A stretch of DNA of 36,870 nucleotides from Azospirillaceae bacterium. Its GTDB lineage: Bacteria > Pseudomonadota > Alphaproteobacteria > Azospirillales > Azospirillaceae. Location: the NCBI GenBank assembly GCA_028277115.1, contig JANQHG010000123.1, positions 1 through 36,870 on the forward strand. Reading direction: 5' to 3'. The notes under the pieces are model-generated. The model was not told where the DNA came from. It was given only the letters and a program-made list of their open reading frames with translations, and did not search any database. Every line of letters starts with the position of its first letter. Position 1 is the first letter of the stretch. The position numbers were made by a program, and so were the translations under genes. Of this stretch, positions 16,367-25,458 are shown in pieces.

Positions 16367-18016
16367 TCACATGTTCGGGTAGGCGGGGCCGCCGCCGCCC
16401 TCGGGCACCACCCAGTTGATGTTCTGGGTCGGATCCTTGATGTCGCAAGTCTTGCAGTGGATACAGTTGGTGAAGTTGATCTGGAGCCTGGGCGCGCCGG
16501 TCGCGCCGTCGCGCACGATTTCGTAGACTTTGGCCGGGCAATAGCGTTGCTCGGGCGCGTCGTAGTGCGCGAGATTGATCGAAATCGGGATCGTCGGGTC
16601 GCCGAGCGTCAGGTGGCACGGCTGAGTTTCGGCATGGCTGGTGCCGGTCAGGGCGACCGAGGTCAAGATGTCGAAGGTGATGACCCCGTCCGGCTTCGGA
16701 TACGCAATCGGCCGGGCGCGGTCGGCTGGGCGCAGGGTTTCATGGTCCGCCTTATGGTGGTGGAGCGTCCAGGGCGCCCGCCCGCGCAATACATACGTGT
16801 CGATCGCGGCATAGGCGAGCGCCGGGAACAAACCGAACCGAAACGCCGGGCGGATGTTGCGCACCCGGTGGAGCTCGGTCCACAGCCAGCTTGAACGCAG
16901 CCGGTCGTGAAAATCCGGCACCTCGGCATCGCCCTCGCCCTCGCCGTCGCCCTTGGCCAGATGGTCGTAGACCGCGTCGGCGGCGATCATGCCGCTCTTC
17001 ATCGCGGTGTGGGTGCCCTTGATCTTTGGCACGTTGAGGAAGCCGGCGGCGTCGCCGATCAGGACGGCGCCCGGCGCGGTCAGACGCGGCAGCGACTGCA
17101 CCCCGCCTTCGGTCAACGCCCGGGCGCCGTAGGCGACGCGGCGGCCGCCCTCGAACAACGGCCGGATCGCCGGATGGGTCTTGAACCGCTGGAACTCGTC
17201 GTACGGCGACAGGTGCGGGTTGCGGTAGTCGAGCCCGACCACGAACCCGACATGCACCTGACCGCCGTCCATATGATAAAGGAACGCGCCGCCATAGGTT
17301 TCCTGGTCGAGCGGCCAGCCGATGGTATGAACGAGCTCGCCCGGACGGTGGCGCGCGGGGTCGATCTCCCAGATCTCCTTGAGCCCGATGCCGTAGGTCT
17401 GGGGATCGGCCTCGGCAGCGAGGTCGAACCGCGCAATCAGCTGTTTGGTCAGCGAGCCGCGGCTGCCCTCGGCGAACACGGTCTGACGCGCCCGCAGCTC
17501 GACCCCGGGGGTAAACCGGTCGGTCGGCCGACCGTCGCTGTCGCGGCCCATGTCGCCGGTCGCGACCCCGGCGATCGCGCCGGCGTCATCGACCAGGAGC
17601 TCGGCCCCGGCAAAACCAGGGTAGATTTCGACCCCAAGGGCTTCGGCGCGCGCCGCCAGCCATCGGCACAGATTGGCCAGGCTGCCGAGGTAATTGCCGT
17701 GATTGGCCATCTGGGGCGGCGGCGGCAACGGCACCGCCCACCGGCGGGTCAGGAACAGGAATCGGTCCCGCCCGGCCGGGGTGACCAGCGGCGGATCCTG
17801 GTCGCGCCAGTCGGGGATCAATTCGTCGAGCGCGCGCGGTTCAATCGCCGCGCCGGACAGGATGTGGGCGCCGATCTCGGCGCCCTTTTCGATCACGCAC
17901 ACCGAGAGGTCTCGACCATCGGCGTCAGCGCGCCGCCTGAGCTGGATCGCTGCGGCCAAGCCGGCCGGGCCGCCGCCGACGATCACCACATCGTACTCCA
18001 TGCGCTCGCGTTCCAT
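16367..18016 (-). CDS. Electron transfer flavoprotein-ubiquinone oxidoreductase
   Basis: ETF-QO carries electrons from reduced ETF (fatty-acid and amino-acid dehydrogenases) into ubiquinone at the inner membrane. 549 residues, a normal size. The FAD site is at the N-terminus (YDVVIVGGGPAGLAAAIQLRR, GGGPAG at 14-19). A second FAD segment reads VLIGDAAGFLNVPKIKGTHTAMKSG. The C-terminal 4Fe-4S domain has Cys493, Cys518, Cys521 and Cys524 (NCIHCKTCDIKDPTQNINW). ATG 18016 has GAGGAG 6 nt upstream. No etfA/etfB in the window. Divergent from the uracil-DNA glycosylase gene; the upstream region holds notable inverted repeats. Confidence 0.96.
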   Translation of the reverse strand: MERERMEYDVVIVGGGPAGLAAAIQLRRRADADGRDLSVCVIEKGAEIGAHILSGAAIEPRALDELIPDWRDQDPPLVTPAGRDRFLFLTRRWAVPLPPPPQMANHGNYLGSLANLCRWLAARAEALGVEIYPGFAGAELLVDDAGAIAGVATGDMGRDSDGRPTDRFTPGVELRARQTVFAEGSRGSLTKQLIARFDLAAEADPQTYGIGLKEIWEIDPARHRPGELVHTIGWPLDQETYGGAFLYHMDGGQVHVGFVVGLDYRNPHLSPYDEFQRFKTHPAIRPLFEGGRRVAYGARALTEGGVQSLPRLTAPGAVLIGDAAGFLNVPKIKGTHTAMKSGMIAADAVYDHLAKGDGEGEGDAEVPDFHDRLRSSWLWTELHRVRNIRPAFRFGLFPALAYAAIDTYVLRGRAPWTLHHHKADHETLRPADRARPIAYPKPDGVITFDILTSVALTGTSHAETQPCHLTLGDPTIPISINLAHYDAPEQRYCPAKVYEIVRDGATGAPRLQINFTNCIHCKTCDIKDPTQNINWVVPEGGGGPAYPNM

Positions 18017-18060
18017 CTCGGCTCCTCGAGAGGTGTCTGATCGTCAACCCGCGATCGGGT

Positions 18061-18094
18061 CCGTCGGCCGCCACTGTTTCATGAGGGCCGACGG
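18061..18094. promoter_or_regulatory. 9-bp perfect inverted repeat upstream of ETF-QO
   Basis: CCGTCGGCC (18061-18069) and GGCCGACGG (18086-18094) are exact reverse complements separated by 16 bp, beginning 45 bp upstream of the ETF-QO start. It could be a dimeric-regulator operator or a 5'-leader hairpin. Confidence 0.45.
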
Positions 18095-18144
18095 TGGAAA
18101 AGTCCAATCGGGTCAATCGCGCCTCGGCCGCCGTGCCGGACCCG

Positions 18145-18172
18145 CAGCGGCGACGTCACCCCGACGCCGCTG
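18145..18172. other. 8-bp perfect inverted repeat
   Basis: CAGCGGCG (18145-18152) and CGCCGCTG (18165-18172) flank 12 bases in the same divergent 312-bp region (18017-18328), which otherwise holds only a weak plus-strand promoter candidate (TTGGAA ... TAATTT around 18184-18210). Confidence 0.35.
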
Positions 18173-18328
18173 GCCCGGCGCCTTTGGAAAGTCGCAGGGC
18201 GGTCTTAATTTCGCCCCGATCATCGAAAAGGGTGTGTTTGGTCGGGTGGGCCTGCGGCTGTGGTCGGGCGACGCGATCTGCGGGTGCGCGACGGCAACCG
18301 CTCGGGTGGACACGCGACGACGCGGGTG

Positions 18329-19234
18329 ATGACGGCGGGTGACGGGATCGGGGCGGCGGTGCCCGCGGATCGGGCAGCCCTGCTGGCGGCGCTGGCTTGG
18401 CAGGTCGACATCGGCGCTGATGAGGCCGTCGCCGACACCCCGACCGATTGGAGCCGCCCGGCCAGCCACCCAATGACCGTGCCAGTGGCCGAGAACGCCG
18501 GCCGGTCGGTGGACCCGGGTGCAGGACCGGCGGTGCCCGGCGGTCACCCGCGCGAGATCGCGCCGCGTGCGCAGGCGGCGGACGGGTTGATGCGGCCGGA
18601 TCAGGCGGCCGCGCCCCGGACCCAGGGGCTGCAGGCGCGGATCGGGGAGACTCGCGAACGGCTCGGCCGGGTCGCGAACCTGGTGGCGTTGGCCGAGTCG
18701 CTGGACGCGTACGACGGTTGTACGTTGAAGTACACCGCGACCAATCTTGTGTTCTCCGACGGAAATCCTAACGCCCGCGTCATGATCGTCGGTGAAGCGC
18801 CGGGAGAGGACGAGGATCGGCAGGGTAAGCCTTTCGTAGGACCAAGCGGTCGGCTGCTCGACCGTATGCTCGCGGCGATCGGGCTCGACCGCAAGACGGT
18901 TTACATCACCAACATCCTGCCGTGGCGACCGCCGGGCAACCGCAACCCGACCCTGGCCGAAATCGCGGTCTGCCAACCCTTTGTCGAACGCCACATCGAA
19001 CTGGCGGCGCCGGATTGCCTCTTGTTGCTCGGCGCGACCGCGGCACGCACCCTGTTGGGGCGGACCGATGGCGTGATGCGTTTGCGCGGGCGTTGGCACG
19101 CGTATCGCGCGCCGCGGCGCGACATCCCGGTGCCGACCCTGGCGACCTTCCATCCGGCGTACCTGTTGCGTACGCCCGGGCAAAAGCGCGCGGCGTGGCA
19201 CGACCTGCGGATGCTCAAGAGACGGTTATCCTAG
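18329..19234 (+). CDS. Family 4 uracil-DNA glycosylase (Fe-S)
   Basis: Excises uracil from DNA to start base-excision repair. 301 residues from ATG 18329: an N-terminal helix ([21 protein letters not shown]), a variable Pro/Ala-rich linker of about 70 residues, then the catalytic domain from about residue 115. Motifs: [17 protein letters not shown] (motif 1, from about 155), [29 protein letters not shown], and FHPAYLLR with His275 (motif 2). Cys131 in [11 protein letters not shown] and the paired cysteines of [16 protein letters not shown] are candidate cluster ligands. This proteobacterial type is often labelled phage SPO1 DNA polymerase-related. The open frame reaches 18260, but residues starting at 18329 match the family N-terminus. 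The Shine-Dalgarno is weak. Confidence 0.92.
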   Translation: MTAGDGIGAAVPADRAALLAALAWQVDIGADEAVADTPTDWSRPASHPMTVPVAENAGRSVDPGAGPAVPGGHPREIAPRAQAADGLMRPDQAAAPRTQGLQARIGETRERLGRVANLVALAESLDAYDGCTLKYTATNLVFSDGNPNARVMIVGEAPGEDEDRQGKPFVGPSGRLLDRMLAAIGLDRKTVYITNILPWRPPGNRNPTLAEIAVCQPFVERHIELAAPDCLLLLGATAARTLLGRTDGVMRLRGRWHAYRAPRRDIPVPTLATFHPAYLLRTPGQKRAAWHDLRMLKRRLS

Positions 19235-19391
19235 CGATTTCCTTGGGCAAGCCTAACCGCCTTTGGCTGTTGGGTTCTGGGCGATGTCGGCCCGATTTGC
19301 GCCGCACGTGCACACGTACGGGCTTGCGCGGCATTGGGTACTGAGATATTTCGCTGAAATGCTGATGAATTCGAACAGTGCGGAGCCGCCC

Positions 19392-21638
19392 ATGGCCTCG
19401 CGAAATGCGATTGCTTATGGTTTGTCTTCGCTGATTTTGGTTTTCGGCGTTGTCGCAGCGGCGCCGAGCCTATGGGTCGGGTTTGGCGTCGCAGTCGGGT
19501 CGGCTGCCGGCACCCCCCGAGACATCGCCCGAGACACCGCGCACGACGACCCGTGGGGCGCGGCGGCGCGCGAGCGGATGCGCGCCCGGATCGCCGGCGT
19601 CGGGGCGTCGATCCCGGATCAGTGGCACCGTGCCGTGACCGCGATCAGTTGGCCGCCGCCGTGGCTCGATCGTCAAGGCGGCGAGGCGGCCGCGTCGGTC
19701 CGTCGGTTCGTCGGTTCGACGTTCTTGCGCGCCCCGATCCGGATCGCCGCGGAACCCGACGTGCCCCTGCCGGCCGAAAAACCTTACCGACAGACCGCGG
19801 GTGCGGTGCGGGTCCACGCTGGTGTCGAACCCGCGACCCGGGCGGTGCGGCCGGTGCGGTGGTTGCCCGATCGCGCCGCGCCGCAAGTCGGCGCGCAGCG
19901 GTCCGACGGCGCCCTCGTGTATTTCGATAGTGTGCGGGCGCGGTTTTTGGGCGCCGGCGCGGACGAGGTGCAGTTGTCGCCGGCGGACGTTGCCGGCTAC
20001 CGGGAGATTTATCGCCTGCAGGAAAAAGGCGATTGGGCGGCGGCCGATGCCGCGGTTGCGCGCTTGGTCGATCGGCGACTGGTCGGTCATCTCGGGCTGC
20101 AGCGGTTGTTGCATCCGACCGCCTATGTGTCGCGCTATGACGAGCTGGCGCGTTGGTTGCGCGACCACGGCGATCATCCGGGCGCGGGGCGGGTGTTCCG
20201 GCTCGCCCAGATCAGGCGGCCGGCGGGCGTCGCCGCGCCGGCGGCGCCGCGGCTGGCCGACGCCGTCTATGGCGTGCTTGAGGTCGAGGCGGCGCGCGCG
20301 GGCGAACGGTTCGAACAGGTGCCGGCGTCCAGGCGGCGCGCGTCCGGGCCGGTCGCCGACCGGGTGAACGCGATGCTGGCCCAAGACCGTCCGGGTGCGG
20401 CGCTGCGGGCGCTGAGCGGCGCCAAGGTTGGGTCCGGGTTTTCGACCCGCGACTATGATGTGTTGCGCACCCGGATTGCGGCCGTGATGTTCTACGGTGG
20501 CAACAACAGGTCCGCCCATGCGCTGGCCGCCGCGAGCGCGCGGCGGTCGGGGGAGACGGTGCCGCAGGCGCCGTGGATCGCCGGCTTGGCGGCGTGGCGC
20601 GCCGGCGACCCGGCAGCCGCGGCACCCTATTTCGCGATGATGGCGGGTCTGCGTTCGGTGTCGCCGTGGCAGGTCGCGGCGGCCGCCTTCTGGGCCGGGC
20701 GCGCCTACACCGCCATCGGCAATGCCGACCGTGCCGAGCGCAGCTTTCGCGATGCGGCGCGCTACGGGCGGACCTTTTATGGGATGATCGCGCGCGCCCG
20801 GCTCGGGTTGCCGCCGGCGTTCGACTGGCAGCTGCCGCGGCTGACCGCGGGTCGTCTCGCCGCGCTCGCCGATCATCCCGCGGGCCGGCGCGCGATCGGG
20901 CTGATCCAGGTCGGGCTGACTGACCTGGCGTCCGACGAGTTGGTGCGGATCAACCCCGGCGGCGACCGGTTCCTGCGCGAGGCGCTGCTCGCGCTCGCGG
21001 ACGTCACCGGCTTGTCCGACCTGGCGCTGCGTTTCGGCAACGCGATCACCCGCCCCGGCGGGGCGCCCGGGCGGCGGACCTACGATGCGCTCTTGTATCC
21101 GGTCGGCCGTTGGCAACCGCAGGGCGGTTTCCAGGTCGACCGCGCGTTGATGTTGTCGCTCATTCGTCAGGAGTCACGGTTCGATCGGTTCGCGCGCAGC
21201 CGTCGCGGTGCGGCCGGGCTGATGCAGCTGATGCCGGCCACCGCGCGCTATGTCGGGGGTGAAAGCGGCGACCGGTTGTTCGACCCCGAATACAATCTGA
21301 CCCTCGGCCAACGCTATGTCGTACGGCTGCTCGATCTGCCCGAAGTTGCCGGCAACCTGTTTTTCCTCGGCGCGGCGTACAACGGCGGCCCGGGCAACCT
21401 GCGCCGTTGGCATCGCCTGCTCGGCAAGATCGATGATCCGCTGTTGTTCGTCGAGAGCATTCCGTTCGGCCAGACCCGGGTGTTCGTCGAGAAGCTGATG
21501 GCCAACCTTTGGGCCTATCGGCTGCGCCTCGGCCAGGAGCCGGTGACGTTACACGCGGTCGCGAACGGGCGCTGGCCGATCTACCTGCCGCTCGAAGCCC
21601 AGGTCACCCAGGTGGCGGATAATGACGCGGCGGGATGA
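19392..21638 (+). CDS. Soluble lytic transglycosylase
   Basis: A periplasmic muramidase-like enzyme that cleaves peptidoglycan to 1,6-anhydromuropeptides. About 748 residues. A signal peptide (residues 1 to about 40, with the hydrophobic stretch LSSLILVFGVVAAAPSLWVG) is followed by a long alpha-superhelical U/L domain made of TPR-like helices (about 150-560). The C-terminal SLT catalytic domain has Glu594 in SLIRQESRFDRFARS, then GAAGLMQLMPATAR, then FLGAAYNGGPGNLRRW. I chose ATG 19392, with GGAG 6 nt upstream; in-frame ATGs at 19359 and 19365 and a TTG at 19263 are alternatives. It follows the glycosylase by 157 bp and overlaps moaB by 17 bp. Confidence 0.93.
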   Translation: MASRNAIAYGLSSLILVFGVVAAAPSLWVGFGVAVGSAAGTPRDIARDTAHDDPWGAAARERMRARIAGVGASIPDQWHRAVTAISWPPPWLDRQGGEAAASVRRFVGSTFLRAPIRIAAEPDVPLPAEKPYRQTAGAVRVHAGVEPATRAVRPVRWLPDRAAPQVGAQRSDGALVYFDSVRARFLGAGADEVQLSPADVAGYREIYRLQEKGDWAAADAAVARLVDRRLVGHLGLQRLLHPTAYVSRYDELARWLRDHGDHPGAGRVFRLAQIRRPAGVAAPAAPRLADAVYGVLEVEAARAGERFEQVPASRRRASGPVADRVNAMLAQDRPGAALRALSGAKVGSGFSTRDYDVLRTRIAAVMFYGGNNRSAHALAAASARRSGETVPQAPWIAGLAAWRAGDPAAAAPYFAMMAGLRSVSPWQVAAAAFWAGRAYTAIGNADRAERSFRDAARYGRTFYGMIARARLGLPPAFDWQLPRLTAGRLAALADHPAGRRAIGLIQVGLTDLASDELVRINPGGDRFLREALLALADVTGLSDLALRFGNAITRPGGAPGRRTYDALLYPVGRWQPQGGFQVDRALMLSLIRQESRFDRFARSRRGAAGLMQLMPATARYVGGESGDRLFDPEYNLTLGQRYVVRLLDLPEVAGNLFFLGAAYNGGPGNLRRWHRLLGKIDDPLLFVESIPFGQTRVFVEKLMANLWAYRLRLGQEPVTLHAVANGRWPIYLPLEAQVTQVADNDAAG

Positions 21639-22164
21639 CTGCCGGCCGTTCGTACCGCTTGGGATGGCGGTTCTGACGGTCTCGGACAGTCGCTCCCAAG
21701 ACGAAGACCGGTCCGGCGACCTGTTGTGCGAACGGGTCGCAAGCGCCGGTCACCGCTTGATCGAACGCGCGCTGGTCTGCGATGAACGGGTGGAGATCGT
21801 CGCGGTATTGCACCGTTGGATCGCCGACCCGCGGGTCAGCGTGGTGGTGTCGACCGGCGGCACCGGTCTGACCGGTCGCGATGTCACGCCCGAGGCGGTG
21901 GAACAGGTGATCGACAAGACGATCCCCGGCTTCGGCGAGCTGTTCCGCCAGATCAGCTTCGAACAGATCGGACCGGCGACGATCCAAAGCCGCGCGCTTG
22001 GCGGGATGGCCGATACCACGCTGATTTTTGCACTACCCGGATCGACCGGCGCGTGCCGCGACGCCTGGGACCGCATCTTGGGGCCACAGCTCGACAACCG
22101 CTCGCAACCGTGCAACTTCGTCGAGCTGATGCCGCGATTCGGCGACGACGACCCGGGCGCCTGA
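21622..22164 (+). CDS. moaB: Molybdenum cofactor biosynthesis protein B
   Basis: A MoaB/MogA-fold protein of molybdopterin cofactor synthesis (cytosol), implicated in adenylating molybdopterin before molybdate insertion. 180 residues. Landmarks: MAVLTVSDSRSQDEDRSGD, the anion-binding loop STGGTGLTGRDVTPEAV, FGELFRQISFEQIG, and ALPGSTGACRDAWD. The start at 21622 lies inside the end of the transglycosylase gene (17-bp overlap) with a GGTGGCGG stretch upstream, consistent with coupled translation. Other moa/moe genes are not in the window; position between slt and recX is a known alphaproteobacterial arrangement rather than a Mo operon. Confidence 0.93.
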   Translation: MTRRDDCRPFVPLGMAVLTVSDSRSQDEDRSGDLLCERVASAGHRLIERALVCDERVEIVAVLHRWIADPRVSVVVSTGGTGLTGRDVTPEAVEQVIDKTIPGFGELFRQISFEQIGPATIQSRALGGMADTTLIFALPGSTGACRDAWDRILGPQLDNRSQPCNFVELMPRFGDDDPGA

Positions 22165-22176
22165 CCGATCGCACCG

Positions 22177-22716
22177 ATGTCCGACGAGCGGGACCGGGCG
22201 CTGTTCACTGTGGCTGGGCTCGAAGACGCCGTGCACCGGTATCTTGCGCGCTACACCTGTTCGACACGCCATCTGGAGCGGCTGTTGTCGGCCCGGCTCG
22301 CCCGCGCCGCCCGGCGGCTCGGGGACCCGCCGGCCGCGCCGGCGCCCTTGGTTGCGGCAGTGGTCGCGCGGGCGACCGCGGCCGGGCTTCTGGACGACGC
22401 GCAGTACGCGGTGGCGCGGGCGCGGGCCCTGCGCCGACGCGGTGTGTCGGCCGCCGCGATCGCGGCGCGTCTCGCGCGCGATGGACTGGGCAGCGACGCC
22501 GCCGCCCAAGCGCTTGCCGAGGCTGATCGGGATCAGGATGACGCCGACTTGGCGGCGGCGTTGGCGTTTGCGCGGCGTCGTCGAATCGGGCCGTTTCGTG
22601 CTGCCGAGGCGCGCGCAACGCATCGGCGCCGCGATCTTGCGGCTCTGGGGCGCGCCGGGTTCTCGGCCGCGTTGGCGGTGTCGGTGGTCGATCATCCGGG
22701 CGACCGGGAGCTTTAG
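22177..22716 (+). CDS. recX: RecX-family regulatory protein
   Basis: RecX modulates RecA filament growth by binding it directly. 179 residues of almost wholly helical, Ala/Arg-rich sequence arranged as three-helix repeats: VHRYLARYTCSTRHLERLLSAR, then AAGLLDDAQYAVARARALRRRGVSAAAIAARLARDGLG, then ALAFARRRRIGPFR. LLDDAQYA and the RRRGVSAAAIAARL pattern are the recognisable RecX features. It is 12 bp after moaB and the last gene of this plus-strand cluster. recA itself is not in the window. Sequence conservation in RecX is weak, so the call rests on pattern and context. Confidence 0.82.
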   Translation: MSDERDRALFTVAGLEDAVHRYLARYTCSTRHLERLLSARLARAARRLGDPPAAPAPLVAAVVARATAAGLLDDAQYAVARARALRRRGVSAAAIAARLARDGLGSDAAAQALAEADRDQDDADLAAALAFARRRRIGPFRAAEARATHRRRDLAALGRAGFSAALAVSVVDHPGDREL

Positions 22717-22745
22717 GTTCACCCCCTCTGGCCCCCGATAAGGCG

Positions 22746-22820
22746 TGGGGGTCAAGGGGGGTGCCCCCCCTTGCGGGGGTCGAGGGGGCAGCGCCCCCCG
22801 AACGGCCGAAGGCCGGTTGC
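22746..22820 (+). repeat. Dispersed GC-rich palindromic repeat, copy B
   Basis: Two hairpins (AAGGGGGG at 22754-22761 with CCCCCC after it; GGGGGC at 22784-22789 with GCCCCC at 22793-22798) are followed by AACGGCCGAAGGCCGG. Nearly the same series forms copy C at 28043-28118. Copy B fills the gap between convergent recX and ycjF and may help end both transcripts; there is no T-tract. Confidence 0.7.
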
Positions 22821-22842
22821 GGCCTTTCCGCGCGCCCCTCAA

Positions 22843-23874
22843 TCAGAACACCTCTTTGGGCATCCGCAGCAACTCGGCCCGAATACCGAGCAGGTTCGGC
22901 GCCCGCTCCGGCCCGAACGGCATCGGCCGGCAGGCATGCATCGCCGCAACCCCAAGCCGGGCGGCGAGCAAACCGTTGATCAACCCCTGACCAATCCGCG
23001 CCGACACCGCGGCGGCCAAAGACCCGCCAAGCGCGTCGACCGCGGCGTGATGGGCGGTCTCGGCCAACCCGGCGACCGCGAGATTGCTGACCAGGCGTCG
23101 GATCAGGCGAACCTGGCCGACCGGCCCGGGCCGCACGCCGTAAAGCCCGGCGACCTCCCGGGTCATCCGCGCGGTCCGCCACAAGACGATCGCAAGGTCG
23201 AGCACCGCGGACGGGCTGAGCGCGGTCGCAAGCGCGGTGTCGCGGGCCGCACGCACCACCGCGCCGTATGCGTCGCGGTCGATCGGCACCAACAGCGCAC
23301 CCTCGACCAGATACAAGCTTTCGCGGTCGTCGTGGGCGTCGGTCAGGTGGGTGTCCACCGTGCGCCACGCCACCGCGGTGTCCGGGCGGTGGTCGAGGAA
23401 CGTCTTCAACCGGGCCGCCACCCCGGCGGCGTCGCCATGGCCGGCGCGCGCGATCACCCGCTCGGCCTCGGCGCGCAACGCATCGCCGCGCCTCAGCCGA
23501 CCGAGGCCGCGCAGTTCGTCCACGAACGCCCGGATCACCACCACCACCACGGCGGCGAGCAGACCGGAAACCGCGACCCCGAGCACGTTGCTCGCGGCAA
23601 AGGCCCGCGCGACCAGGGCGGCGGCATCGAAACAGAGCGCGACCGCGACCAAGGCGGCGATCCCGGCCACGGCCCAGCCGAGCGCCGGCCAGCCCTGCCG
23701 GGGTTGCGCTGCCGCCGGCGTTTCCGCGGCGGCAGCGGGCTCGGCGGCCAGCGCCGCAAGCGCGTCGGGGCGGTCGTCAAGAACATCGATCCGCCGGTCG
23801 GCGGGATCGAGCTCCATCGGGCGGGGTCGGCCGCCGGGCGGCGGCGAACGGTCGATCGTGCCGGTCGCGGTCAT
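22843..23874 (-). CDS. ycjF: YcjF-like (TIGR01620/DUF697) inner-membrane protein
   Basis: 343 residues. A charged, Pro/Ala-rich cytosolic N-terminus (1-62) precedes two transmembrane helices (about 65-88 and 98-116), then a conserved domain with RLRRGDALRAEAERVIARAGHGD, VDTHLTDAHDDRE and a C-terminal DUF697-like part (RLIRRLVSNLAVAGLAETAHHAAVDALG, ISARIGQGLINGLLAARLG-type pattern). The frame is open to 24132, but ATG 23874 overlaps the ycjX stop as ATGA (4 bp), which fixes the start and implies coupling. In E. coli ycjX-ycjF is linked to envelope stress; the molecular role is not established. Confidence 0.88.
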   Translation of the reverse strand: MTATGTIDRSPPPGGRPRPMELDPADRRIDVLDDRPDALAALAAEPAAAAETPAAAQPRQGWPALGWAVAGIAALVAVALCFDAAALVARAFAASNVLGVAVSGLLAAVVVVVIRAFVDELRGLGRLRRGDALRAEAERVIARAGHGDAAGVAARLKTFLDHRPDTAVAWRTVDTHLTDAHDDRESLYLVEGALLVPIDRDAYGAVVRAARDTALATALSPSAVLDLAIVLWRTARMTREVAGLYGVRPGPVGQVRLIRRLVSNLAVAGLAETAHHAAVDALGGSLAAAVSARIGQGLINGLLAARLGVAAMHACRPMPFGPERAPNLLGIRAELLRMPKEVF

Positions 23875-25382
23875 GCCAGATGGTCTCCGATCAAGAACTC
23901 GAGCGCCTGGTCGAGCCGGATGTTCGGCAACCCGCGCCCGTCCCGGCCCAGCCCGGGCGGCGGTTGGAAGTTCATGAAGCGGTAGGGCCGCTCGATCCCC
24001 TCGGGGATCGGGTCGCTCGGATCGATGATGTCGCCGGTGAACAAGACCGTCTTGTCGGTGCGCCCGGCCGGAATGCCCTCGACGCAGGCGAGTTGGCGGC
24101 CGTCGTGGTCGGTCACCACGGTGCGGGTGCATTTGACCGCGGCGACCGCGGTGACGTCGATCGCCGCGCCGGCGAACCTAATCTCGCGCCGGGCGTCGGC
24201 AAGCAGGGTATCGAGGGTCAGGCGGACATTGGCGTGCTGGGTCGCCGCGACATGGTCGGCCTTGGTCGCCGCGAACAGCACCCGGTCGACCCGGGTCCCG
24301 GTCAGCCGCTCGATCCAGGTGCCGCGGCCGTGGCGGAAACTGGCGAGGCTGTCGGTCAGGGCCGCGCGCATGTCGGTGAGCGCTGGCGCCCCGGCGTTGA
24401 GCGCGCCCAACAGATCGACCAGCACGATCTGGCGGTGCAGCCGGGCGAAATGGCGGATGAAGAACGGCCGCACCACCGACGCCTTGTAGGCGTCGTAGCG
24501 GTCGGCCATCAGCCGGCCGAGGCCGCCGCGGCGGTCGCGGGCGTCGGCACCGGCGAGCGGGCAGAACGCCAGCAAGGGCGCGTTGGCGAAGTCGCCGGGT
24601 TCGACGAATCGGCCCGGCTGGATCACGCTTAAGTGGGTGTCGTCGGACCGGCAGGCCTGGAGATAGGCGGTGTAGAGCGCCGCGCCTTGGCGGGCGGTCT
24701 CGTCGTCGGCCGGCTGGTCGGGGGTGACCTGGCCGAGCCAGGCGCGCCAGTCCTGCGACAGGCGATCGCGCGGTGCCTGCGCGGCCAGACGGATCGTGCG
24801 CGCCGACCACTCGGGATAGTCGAGGTCGAGCAGCGGCAGGTCGAGCAACCATTCGCCGGGGTAATCGACCAAGTCGAGCGTGACCGTCCGGGCCTCCGAG
24901 ACCAGGCGCCGCATCATCGCCTTTGGGCGGATCTTAAGCACCAAACGGATCTGGTTGACGCCGCGGGTCCGGGCCGGCCACGCCGCCGGTGTGCCGGTCA
25001 GGGTGCCGAGATGGCCTTCATAAGCGAACCGCGGCACGTCGGCGGCCGGCGGCGGCCGCAGCTGGGCGCCGAGGAACCGGTCTTCGGCGATCGCGGTCAG
25101 CATCGGCAGCCGACCACCCTTCAACAGATTGTCGATCACCGAGGTCACGAACACGGTCTTGCCGGAGCGCTGCAGCCCGGTCACCCCGACCCTGATCTGC
25201 TTTTCCGCCGCGCGCGCCGCGAGCGTGCTGGCCTGCGCTGCCGCCCGCTGGCCGTAATACCGAAGGTCGTCCCGGGAAATTGGTGGCACCACGTCGCCCG
25301 ATCCTGCGTCGTTGACGGTCGCGGCCGCCGCGCCGTCGCTGCCCCGGGCTCTGGGACGGACCGGGGCGGGCGGGACCGCCAT
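23871..25382 (-). CDS. ycjX: YcjX-like P-loop NTPase
   Basis: 503 residues, the YcjX/DUF463 family of predicted GTPases/ATPases associated with stress responses. The Walker A motif is GVTGLQRSGKTVFVTSV (about residues 67-83). Downstream are LDLVDYPGEWLLDLPLL (Walker-B/switch-like region), QIVLVDLLGALNAG and FAATKADHV, the last resembling a TKxD-type base-recognition motif, then VKCTRTV and DIIDPSDPIPEGI. A GTG at 25385 directly precedes ATG 25382; no Shine-Dalgarno is visible, and TATAGT lies 6 bases upstream, so a leaderless transcript is possible. It is coupled to ycjF by a 4-bp overlap and follows an unknown protein gene by 76 bp. Confidence 0.92.
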   Translation of the reverse strand: MAVPPAPVRPRARGSDGAAAATVNDAGSGDVVPPISRDDLRYYGQRAAAQASTLAARAAEKQIRVGVTGLQRSGKTVFVTSVIDNLLKGGRLPMLTAIAEDRFLGAQLRPPPAADVPRFAYEGHLGTLTGTPAAWPARTRGVNQIRLVLKIRPKAMMRRLVSEARTVTLDLVDYPGEWLLDLPLLDLDYPEWSARTIRLAAQAPRDRLSQDWRAWLGQVTPDQPADDETARQGAALYTAYLQACRSDDTHLSVIQPGRFVEPGDFANAPLLAFCPLAGADARDRRGGLGRLMADRYDAYKASVVRPFFIRHFARLHRQIVLVDLLGALNAGAPALTDMRAALTDSLASFRHGRGTWIERLTGTRVDRVLFAATKADHVAATQHANVRLTLDTLLADARREIRFAGAAIDVTAVAAVKCTRTVVTDHDGRQLACVEGIPAGRTDKTVLFTGDIIDPSDPIPEGIERPYRFMNFQPPPGLGRDGRGLPNIRLDQALEFLIGDHLA

Positions 25383-25387
25383 CACCG

Positions 25388-25393
25388 CACTAT
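25388..25393 (-). promoter_or_regulatory. -10-like TATAGT directly before ycjX
   Basis: On the minus strand TATAGT ends 5 bases before the GTG/ATG pair that starts ycjX. If used, transcription would begin at or next to the start codon. The -35 region is poor (GTCGCA at an 18-bp spacing). Confidence 0.3.
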
Positions 25394-25458
25394 AGGTCGG
25401 AGCGGCGGGTCGTGCGACGTCCGGTCACGGCCGCGCGCTTGGGTCGCGGCGCCCTGGG

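Noticed and set aside
16907-19201. Long frames at 16907-18040 (plus) and 18113-19201 (minus)
   Set aside because: They are antisense to ETF-QO and to the uracil-DNA glycosylase, with residue composition typical of reversed GC-rich coding sequence.
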